Of a stretch of 25,825 nucleotides of DNA, positions 11,681 through 20,661 are shown one piece after another. The notes below the pieces were generated by a model. That model was not told where the DNA came from. It saw only the letters and a list, made by a program, of their open reading frames with translations, and made no database searches. This DNA comes from Azolla pinnata (lineage: Eukaryota > Streptophyta > Polypodiopsida > Salviniales > Salviniaceae). The stretch is taken from NCBI GenBank assembly GCA_037176905.1, contig JBBBWG010006958.1:1-25825 (forward strand), written 5' to 3'. The position numbers and the translations under genes were made by a program. Each line of letters starts with the position of its first letter. The stretch's first letter is position 1.

Positions 11681-12236
11681 TGCCCAAGCCTCCCTTCCCA
11701 TCTGTTTTCTTGAATCACTTCTTAAAACACTGGTTGCGCACGTGGAACTAGATACGTCAAAGTTCACCGATGACGCTAGTTCAATCGGAAGGAAGACTTA
11801 TCTCGTACTTTCATAAAGGTATGTAGCATTCCAAACCGAGTTCAAAAATCTCCAAGTTCAAGATTAACAGAATAAGCATTCCATTTAGCAAATAGGCAGG
11901 CAATGTAAAGATAAGAAAGAAGCAAGGAGATCGTTCATTACCACGACGACTTGGTAATTAGGAATCTCATTTTAGATCCATCCTATGTCTATAATTCTCT
12001 CAAGCTTCACTATGTTTTGCTCAGTTTGTGAGCTGAGCCAAAGCTATACAAAAGCCATTCATTCCTTGATCCCTTCCAAAGGGTGGGGTGATACAGGTTT
12101 GCTCCCATTTACCAATCTGCCTAAAATGAATTTGTCTCAGCTAACTGATTGCATGATTTCTACAGAAAGTGGTGCATCATATCCTCTGTATATGTGTTGT
12201 ATATACACTATATATCTACATGCATCGATGGAACAA

Positions 12237-15200
12237 TCATTTCTTCTTCCTTCCGCTTGACTTTGAGGAGTGTTTTGGCGTGGGTGGTGCAGCCACTCTT
12301 AAAACAGCCCCATCCTGTATTTCGGAAGCACCAGTACTTGTCAACATCCTTTGTGCTTCAATGCAAACCATGAAATCCCGAACCTGGATATCAAGAATCG
12401 AGAAACGAGTGAGTGAAAACGTCGTTCTGTTTGCAGCTTGATCCCATGGTTGGAAACTTCGTTGCGCTCATGTAAATGATTGATGTTCATGCATCATTTT
12501 CCTCTCCACAAATGACTGAATGCAATACTGGCTACATCTTTTTTCAACTCATTTCAATATGAATACAAAGCCTGTGGATAGCTAGCTACTTTCAACCTAA
12601 TTTTCAAGCAGGCAAGTGTTTAAAAGCCATAACCTGCTCCTCCAAGTCGGCAATACGATCATCTCTCTCTTTGATAGCAGCTCGCTCACTGAAGGAAAAG
12701 ACAGGAAGGATAGTATGTTGTCAGTTCATAACACAGCACTGAGCCCAACAACCAGATCACAGTTGAGACTCCAACCTTTCTTCGGCTTTTATGATTGCCA
12801 GCTTCCAAGAATCTTGATTTGCCTTCATGGATTCATTCAACTATTGAAATACCCACAAAATCTAGAATTATTTTACGAAGAGCATTTGAACCCCAGACTC
12901 TCAAATGAGGATAGAGAAAGAGGATTCTCACCTGCTCAAGAATTTTCTTTTCTTTCTCGGCTTGCTCCAGCTTCGATTGCAGCTTCTGTAATTTGAGGCT
13001 TGCAGCCTTTTCCACGGCTTCAGCATCGAGGATATCTTTTTGCTGTTTGGCCTCAGAGAGGATGCCTTCGTAATACTAAAGATCACATGAGATCAATAAA
13101 TGAAATGCTCATTTCTTAAGGCCTTCAAAGGGATTTTAAGCTTTTACCTCTCGTTGCTTTTCTAGCTGGCTGGTAAGCAGTTGATTATATTCGGCAAAGA
13201 TCTGCCATGCAGACCAAACTTCAAGATGGCCATATATATTCATCCTCAAACAACCGCTTGCATTTATGGTAACCAATATGGCAGATACCATACACAGTCA
13301 TCTGATAATCTTCAGAGTCCAGCACTATTTTCAGGAGAATTTCTCATGGCTTATAGAAGGAACATTTTTGACTCACCCCATCTAGCTTGCTGTTCATTAA
13401 AGCCTCGCTCATTCCCGACGCATCATGGCTGCACCCATAGCTCCCACATTCATGAGTCCCTTCACTGCAAGGCGCGTTCAGTTCTACAAGTTTCCCATCA
13501 GTTTTAGACTGAATTAAGCGATGTACATATCCATCACCAACATAATCCCACACTCTTTGTGTTTCCACTTCAAGAGAGTAGCAATGCTGACTTTCCTTCC
13601 AGTGTTTTATCGCATGACCTTGCTGATACCTGATGGAGCATTTCCATCTTTTACTGTTATGCATTTTTGTATGCAAAGAATGGTATACCAGTTGAGCAGG
13701 TTTTACCTTCCACATCCAACAAAACTACAAATGACACAGATCCACAAATTTTCTGATGTCGAGCAAACTGTACAAGTGGATTCTGTAGACCTCTCTTGGC
13801 AGTAATGGCATACCTACATATAAAACTGAAAGAAATTAAAAATTTGAAGCTTCAATTGCTCTATGCTTAACGTGTTCTAAAGAGTCTGTAATCTTTACAG
13901 GGCAAGATGTGTCTTTCCATTTCAAGATGCTTGGAGTGTAAAACAAATTGTTACATGCTGGGGTAACGATGCCACTAATATGCTGATCCAGTCGTTCTGT
14001 TTTCAGACGAAAGCCAATTGATCAGTTTATCACTCATAGAAATCTGCTCTAAATCATAACTTACGACACCATAATAGTGCAGTGAATACGACACAAGATC
14101 TAGAGCTTTAAGTATGTGTACTATGCTTAGATGCTAGGTATTGCATTCCTGATACCTGAGATTATAATACCTAAGACTAATACGTCAATGGATCTATTTT
14201 AATTTCATACCCAGACAAAGTGGACATGTTGGGAGCTCAGTTAACCCAACAGGGGCAGTGGAGGCCTCTTCCACCGAGTTCGTAAACTGTACATCTGATA
14301 CAAACAGGGCATGGCATGCTTCCTCCTGCAGCCAAAAAAAGAGAACTTATCTGACACAAAAAGCTCCATTCTCACAAGAACATTATGACAAGTTTCTGCA
14401 TGTTATAAAAGAGACAAAACCTGGCAGGAGGAAAATGGCTTCCCGTTATAGTTTTTATAGAAACTGTCAGCTGAACTCTGGCTGTCAAATTTCATTAGTG
14501 TGCTGTATCTGTCACTCGCGAAGTCATTCCTAGTGCAAAATAAAATAAAATCCATTGGACATTTCCTTTACTTCACTGTTTCGATTCAAATAAAAACAGA
14601 ACAGGCATCAAAAACTCACCTGACAAATCTTACTTCCTTCACATTCTGCAGATAAGGTCCCATGAATTGGTAAAACTCAGCATTCTTCATATGACTTGGG
14701 ATAGCAAGTATGCACAAGTGCTCACTTCGTTCAGGCTGCAGTAACATCAAGACCAATTATCGGTCAAGATTTATATGGGTAATGACTCTCCAAAAGAAAC
14801 CATGATTTCAGATTCAATATATCAAAGCTGAAGCAAAATGTATGAAACCTGTCATTCAATTAGATGAATTGCTGAGGATAGTACTTCATTATAGTTATAA
14901 CATTGGAATCACAGACACACAAAGGGTAATGGTTACCCGACGACAGCCTTTTGTAACCGAAAATCCCATCTGGTTGAACAGATGATACATACCAGAACCA
15001 TACAAAGCAGGTGACACAGTGTCTTTTTCATTCTATTCTGTGTTACAAGAACATGCAGCTCCCAGCCAAGACAGTCAAAAGAGCAAGGAGGAATGGTCCT
15101 TAGCCATATATTGATTTTTCTGAGCTAGAACAGAAGATAAGAAACGGACATACTTAGTAAAATTGTCGATCATGGTGAGATAAATTGAGGTTGCACGTGA

Positions 15201-16828
15201 CGAGTGATGTGGAATGAAATAAACTAGACCTTTCAGCGGTTTTGATTAGCAAGACGGATAGGGGAGCAGAACAACAACAGAATCTGGAAGACATGGTTGA
15301 AGTCAATACAAGAACTAGAATGCTGCCCCATGCTCCTGAGCAACAAGTTTTTTTCTTTCGCTATGGTTGATGTAACTGCTTCGTTTGTCTTGGTTCTCTC
15401 AAAAATTTCACTAACAAATTTGACAGATCAGAATGAAGAATCAAGTCAGTTTGAGCACGCCAGATGCATGGAATAATTGTTATTTTTCTTAAATATATGG
15501 TTCAGATTGGGATGTCTCTATGATTCAAAAAATTTCATGAAGAAGCTGAGTGAAATTGCTCTGTAGGCATTAGAAAAATCACTGGTTATGCTTTAGGATA
15601 ACTGAGCTCTTTAGTAAACCTGGTGACATCTTGCATTCCCCATTGGTATGTATATAATCAAAATATCTATTCGATGTCTGTAAGGTTCTATCAAAACCCT
15701 TCTTTGCCATAGCTCATAACTGAAAGATGGTCAAATGCTCACATGCTGCTTAAACTCGAAACTTTGAAATTTAAGACACGTTTTTGTAAGTCCCTCTAGA
15801 ACGTGAACAAAGTTTTGACATTTCTTTTCTTAGGACCAAGAATCCATGTCTAAATGAATTTGATGAAGGAGTAATTCGATGAAGATGTCAAATGCTCACC
15901 TTAAACTTGAAACCTCGAAATTTAAGACACGTTTTTGTAAGCCTTGTTAAAACATTCACAACGTTTTGACATTTCTTTTCTATAATCATGCATCCATGTC
16001 TAAAGGAGCTCGACGACGGAGTAGTTTCAGGAAAAGGGTCTAGGGTTTCCTTGACATACAAAGATCCACAAATGTATATGTCGAAGGGAGAAAAAAGGTG
16101 CAGATTTAAGCAACAAATGGTATCTCGAACAAACCACATAGGATTGACTGACATACAAGACATCCCGGAATGGGATGATTTTGAATTGGTTAGAGATATG
16201 AAAAATCTCCATTCAGATGCAAAATGTCCCGGCATAAAAGACACGGTTTTCGAGTGAATTACATACAACAACCAGAGAAAGAATGTCCAGATTTAAGCAA
16301 CAAATGGAACTTCATACATAGCACATATGATTGATCGAGATACAAGACACCCCAGAATGCAGAGAAAGGACTGATCTTGAATTTGTTTAAAGATCGGCGC
16401 AATCCCCATTCAGGTGTAAAATGTAGGGCATAAAAAGACGCAGTCTTCGAGCGAAATATACACAACAACCCTGAGAAATGCAAGAGAAAAAGAGAGAGGG
16501 CGGAGATGGAAATACTGACCGGTAAAGGGCCGCTGGAGTGGGCTGAGGCCGAGACATTGCGAAAGAGATGGGTGATTCCTCGTGTGGTCTCTTCCGATGC
16601 TGCCGCAAACGCAGATACAGGGGTTTTTCGGCCTTGTTCTTCTTGTTCTTGTTCTTGTCCTTCTTCTTCTGCTTCTTCTGCTTCCATTCTGGCGGCATCG
16701 CCATGACCATGACCGTGTCCATCGTCTGCGCTACTCCTCAGCACCTCCTTCATCTTGCCTTCTCCTCCTCCTCCTCCTCCTCCTGCACCATCTCGGCTGT
16801 CCAAGACGTGAATCTTGAGCACGAACAT
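12237..16828 (-). CDS. BRIZ/BRAP2-like RING and UBP zinc-finger protein (12 exons)
   Basis: Homologue of animal BRAP (IMP) and Arabidopsis BRIZ1/BRIZ2, ubiquitin-ligase proteins; BRIZ1/2 act in seed germination. Exons in coding order: 16828-16520, 14735-14620, 14529-14421, 14325-14211, 13996-13899, 13813-13707, 13629-13377, 13201-13148, 13075-12932, 12840-12776, 12688-12634, 12383-12237. All introns are GT-AG and frame is kept throughout, giving 523 codons. Domains: start [11 protein letters not shown] as in the family; a low-complexity Gly/His/Glu/Gln insert (about 16-68); BRAP2 domain (about 84-180); RING (212-251); UBP zinc finger with C263, C266, C275, C278, C283, H290, H294 and H300 all present; coiled coil (about 370-475); basic KKK tail. 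The RING keeps C212, C215, C231, C248 and C251 but has N233, Y236 and S239 where ligands are expected. Donors of introns 3, 10 and 11 are weak (gttttg, gttgga, gttatg). Keeping the last intron would give a short VMAFKHLPA tail instead. Confidence 0.92.
15731..16020. repeat. Tandem direct repeat of about 155 bp
   Basis: tcaaatgctcac occurs at 15731 and 15888. Both copies continue with atttaagacacgtttttgtaag (15769 and 15920), gttttgacatttcttttct and a catccatgtctaaa-like block. Two diverged copies lie head to tail. Confidence 0.8.
16081..16480. repeat. Tandem direct repeat of about 187-200 bp
   Basis: cagatttaagcaacaaatgg occurs at 16101 and 16288. Both copies continue with an atacaagacaccc-like block, a ttcagatgcaaaatg-like block and a cataaaagacac-like block, then acaacaacc. 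The two copies are clearly diverged. Confidence 0.75.
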
Positions 16829-16915
16829 CTGAGCGCTTGCAGTACAGACAGACCCGCAGAGCTTTTCTGCTGAACAAATTCAGACAGCAAAGAAGACCGG
16901 GGGATTTGACCCTGA

Positions 16916-18026
16916 TGAATGATGATGGAGCTCACAGTGGCGATGGCGATGGCGATGGCGGTGATGGTGATGGTGACGATGGTGATGATGATGATGGTGG
17001 TGATGGTGGTGATGGTGATGATGGTGATGGTGGTGGATGGTGATGATGGTGGTGATGGTGGTGATGGTGGTGATGGTGGTGGATGGTGATGATGGTGATG
17101 ATGGTGGTACTGGTGATGATGGTGGTACTGGTGATGATGGTGATGGTGGTGGTACTGGTGATAATGGTGATGATGGTGGTGGTGATGATGCTGATGGTGG
17201 TGATGATGCTGATGGTGGTGATGATGCTGATGGTGCTGATGATGCTGATGGTGCTGATGATGCTGATGATGCTGATGCTTATGGTGGCGATGGTGGTGAT
17301 GGTGGTGATGGTGGTGATGGTGGCGATGGTGGCGATCGTGATGGTCGCGACTCGCGATGGTGGCGATGGTGGTGATGATGTTGATGGTGTGATGGTGATG
17401 ATGCTGATGGTGGTGATGATGTTGATGGTGTGATGGTGATGATGCTAATGGTGGTGATGGTGGTGATGGTGATGATGCTGATGGTGGTGATAGTGGCGAT
17501 GATGCTGATGGTGATGATGGTGATGATGCTAATGGTGGTGATGATGCTGATGGTGGTGATGGTGATGATGCTGATGGTGGTGATAGTGGCAATGGTGATG
17601 GTGGTGATGATGGTGACAGTGGTGACGGTGATGATGATGATTGTGGCGATGCGTGATGATGGTGATGGTGGTGATGGTGATGATGGTGATGATGGTGATG
17701 ATGGTGATGGTGGTGTGATGATGGTGATGGTGGTGTGATGATGGTGATGGTTGTGAAGAGGAAGAAGAAGAAGATGATGATGGTGGCGATGGTTGTGAAG
17801 AGGAAGAAGAAGATGATGATGGTGGTTGTACTGGTTGGTAGTGGTGGTGCCATGATGGTGATGGTTGTAGCAAAGAGAAGAAGAATATGTTGATGATGGT
17901 GATGGTGATGGTGGTGGTGGTGGTGACGTTGTTGTTGATGATGAGGATGATGGTGTGATGATGATGGTGGTGATGATGATGATGTGGTGGTGGTGATGAT
18001 GATGGTGATGATGTTGTTGTTGTTGG

Positions 18027-18058
<32 letters not shown>

Positions 18059-18070
18059 GTGATGGTGGTA
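16916..18070. repeat. Large GAT/GGT microsatellite upstream of the BRIZ-like gene
   Basis: About 1.15 kb made almost wholly of GAT, GGT and some GCT/GGC triplets on the plus strand, broken by two AAGAGGAAGAAGAAG blocks (about 17755 and 17795). It starts about 90 bases upstream of the minus-strand start codon at 16828, so the promoter or leader of that gene lies in or against it. Long open frames on both strands (poly-His/Ser/Pro on minus, poly-Asp/Gly or Met/Val on plus) are products of the triplet repeat. Confidence 0.97.
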
Positions 18071-18448
18071 TTCAAGTAAAAGGAGATTCCCACAGTTGAA
18101 CTGGTTGCAGCTTGTCCATATCAAAAGGCCAATACGATGCTATAGTGGGTAATACATATGTTATTGTGATGCTTAAACGATCTACTGTTCTGCAGCGGTG
18201 GAAGCATTGGCCGATTTTTGTTTTATGTCAAGGTAAACCATGTTCGTCTTTTAAGCTGCCATTATAGATAGATATCTACCTTTGGCGATGGTAATTGTAA
18301 GTCGATAGATAATTATTTACTGAGTTTATTTTGGTTTTCTCTTGTATTCTTCTTGACTGATCAATGGGTTTTCTTCTTTGAAAAAAAAATAGCAATTAGA
18401 GTGCAAGTATTACAAATGGGCTGTTGCTATTGAGAGAAATATGAGAGA

Positions 18449-18477
18449 ACCCTAAACCCTAAACCCTAAACCCCAAA
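18449..18477. repeat. Telomere-like CCCTAAA tract
   Basis: Three perfect CCCTAAA units and a fourth imperfect one, the plant-type telomeric unit. Too short to be a telomere; it is an interstitial tract or telobox cluster. Confidence 0.8.
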
Positions 18478-19872
18478 CCACGAGATCTTTCCATATAATA
18501 TCAAATCTAAATTGCGCTGATATATCGTCTGTTAAATTAATCAAAGGCTCAACATAGCAATTAGAGTAAAGCCTGATGGTACAAATGCCGAGCATTCTCA
18601 TAATTGCACCCATACAATACATCTAGTTTAGGTATTGTCGTTGATTGCAGTGAAGTCCGATTCATCTGTGAAAGAGGCGAAAGCTTGACAGAAAGGAAGC
18701 GGGCTGGGCTGAGGACTGTGAACGGATTCAAAAGCAAGTTTTCGGGGTCATACGATAAGTAACACGATAATGACAATGAGCAAGATCCAAAGATTGTGCC
18801 AGCAAGGCTTGCATCTGCTCGTATGACCTCTCGAACTGAGCATCCTTTTTTAGACTTTTTACCAATGAATATATACTTCGATTAGTGAACAAAAACCATC
18901 ATATTGGCTACAAACCATATGTACAACAAATACCCGATTAAAGGCTATAATCAACACAATAAATCAAATCGACATCCTGATGTAACATAAAGCATATCAA
19001 GTTATAGGTTGCGAGAATAAGAAGTTTGACGATAAATAACATTACCCTAGACCATATTGTCTTTTGTTTTTCACACTTGCTTTTCAGGGGACTAAAATAA
19101 CAATGAAGAATCAAAGAGTTAAAAGACGTTTACAGATGCTTGGCTTTTAAAAGCACTTCATACCACGAGACATATATTCGGATAAATTAGGCAATGTGAG
19201 TTGGCAAACCCAAGAGATATAGTTAGAGCAGCCACAATATAGTCCATCCCACTGCTCTGGGTTGTTAAAAAACATGTAACTTTTATACTTATTATAGCAT
19301 TTAGGCATATTCTATACATGTATTTAACGTTTTGAAATGTCTTTTAAAAAAGAAAAAAGTTTTATAAATAGTAAAAACAATGTTTACTTGGGCTCTTGAA
19401 AGTGAGTAGCAGCCATTTTATAAACTTAAATTTTTAATTTAATTTTCTATAGGTTGAGATTTTATAATCCATTAATGCTAATAAATGGAGCCCGAAAAAT
19501 GTTAGTGATATGTAGGTTTAATTATCTGTAAATCCGCATAAATATTTAACGAATTTAACAACGATATGATAAAGCATGTATTCTGAGTATATGTAAATTC
19601 TTTACTAAATATTTTTAAAATACGTAGCACGCACACTATACGCGTAATGATATACTACACATGTAAACGACATTGCTACCGTTTCTATTCGAGAGAACTT
19701 TGATTGGCAATAGACATCCTTCGCACATGAGGATTGTAATAATGATATTTACTTTGTAAGAGTTACCGAATGTTACGATCATAACCGTTCACTTGCCTCT
19801 ATACTGTATTGTTCACACCATTGGGCCAAGTATAATCAGCTGATTTATGGGGGCTCGTTCATCAGAAAATGA

Positions 19873-20010
19873 AGCGCGAGGATCGAAAGCTACATTTCTG
19901 CCGAAACATTTGACGATCATAATCGACATGCGATCATCTGTCAGCATGCTTTCATGACAGATTGGATACGAAAACATCGTTGTCCGCTTTGCCTCATGGG
20001 CCATATTCAG
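19873..20010 (+). pseudogene. Possible remnant of a RING-H2 finger
   Basis: One plus-strand frame reads ICQHAFMTDWIRKHRCPLC at about 19936-19992. This resembles the second half of a RING-H2 domain (C-x-H-x2-H-x2-C...CPxC), but the second His and following Cys are Met and Trp, and no first Cys pair is found upstream. The frame is short and has a stop just before it. It may be a decayed fragment or chance. Confidence 0.25.
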
Positions 20011-20054
20011 CTTTGGAAGATACAGTTTAACATGGCTTTTCTCTTTCGATACTC

Positions 20055-20118
20055 CGTGGGATTAGGGTTTCTATTAGGGTTCGAGGTTTAGGTCGAGGTT
20101 TTAGGGTTTAGGGTTTAG
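20055..20118 (+). promoter_or_regulatory. Telobox cluster ahead of the PPR gene
   Basis: Several TTAGGGTTT units (about 20060, 20074 and 20100-20115) follow a ctttctctttcg pyrimidine block. Telobox motifs are common in plant promoters and 5' leaders of housekeeping and organelle-related genes. They lie about 550-600 bases before the PPR start codon, so a transcription start nearby is plausible but not proven. Confidence 0.4.
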
Positions 20119-20169
20119 TCTTGACATGGATTGTAATGACATGGTTTGTAATGAAGTGATGATTCAGAT

Positions 20170-20460
20170 TTGAACTAAGAAATCGCCCACAAATCGCCCA
20201 CAATTTGAACCAAGAAATCGCCCACAAAGAGAAGAAAGGATTTGCCCACAAATCGCCCACAAAGAGAAGAAAGGATTTGCCCACAAATCGCCCACAAAGA
20301 CGAGAAGAATTCAGAAAGAAATCGTTCGGAGCCGGAATCGCTCACAAAGACCAGAAGAATCAGAAAGAAATCGTTTCAGAGAGAAATTACTCGCAACAGA
20401 AATCGCCCACAAGTGAACAAGGAGGAGCTCGGATCAAGAGGAAATCGCCCACAAGATCAA
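20170..20460 (+). repeat. 35-bp tandem repeat in the PPR leader
   Basis: cgcccacaaaga(g) recurs at 20219, 20254 and 20289 with a 35-bp period, then as a 50-bp variant at about 20339, with further AATCGCCCAC copies near 20180 and 20400. The 172-codon frame through it (20205-20723) is in a different frame from the PPR gene and its Lys/His-rich peptide follows from the repeat, so I do not call it a gene. Confidence 0.85.
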
Positions 20461-20661
20461 AAGAGGATGATGGTCGCACAGCCTTGTTAATCTTGCCATG
20501 GAATGCCACGCCCGTTGTTCTCCGATCACGAGGAAGGAGAAAGAGGCTTCTTTCCCTGCAATGTGTGCCCTTGAGGCCTCGCCATTCTAGCTATGGCGTG
20601 CTACCCTCTGGTCAAGAAGAGGAAAAGGAAACGAAATGGTGTGTGCTCGTGCACATGAGAG

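Larger units (their letters stand above)
10155..12236. other. Space between two convergent genes
   Basis: It should hold the 3' UTR of the CRWN gene on the left and that of the BRIZ-like gene on the right. No separate gene is supported; the open frames are short and featureless. It contains a degenerate tandem repeat at about 11094-11360 and a CCCTAAA-type tract at 11648-11680. Exact polyadenylation sites cannot be picked from sequence alone. Confidence 0.6.
14736..16519 (-). other. Intron 1 of the BRIZ-like gene
   Basis: A 1,784-bp intron, much longer than the others. It contains two sets of direct repeats (15731-16020 and 16081-16480). An 89-codon plus-strand frame at 15988-16257 lies across these repeats and has no recognised domain. 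I see no intact mobile element. Confidence 0.85.
18071..20040. other. AT-rich gene-free stretch
   Basis: No gene is supported over nearly 2 kb. It holds CCCTAAA units at 18449-18477, a small direct repeat tagcaattagagt (near 18390 and 18556), AT-rich sequence without long frames, and a possible RING-like remnant at 19873-20010. The right end probably contains the promoter of the PPR gene. Confidence 0.6.

Noticed and set aside
14930-15200. Short minus-strand stretch faintly like part of a retroelement integrase
   Set aside because: The similarity is a few residues only, without ends or other parts, so no element can be supported.
15988-16257. 89-codon plus-strand frame inside the BRIZ-like intron 1
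   Set aside because: It covers a diverged tandem repeat, has no recognised domain and lies in an intron of the opposite strand.
16750-18093. 447-codon minus-strand open frame rich in His/Ser/Pro, and long plus-strand Asp/Gly and Met/Val frames
   Set aside because: They follow from the GAT/GGT triplet repeat, are open in several frames at once and have no domain.
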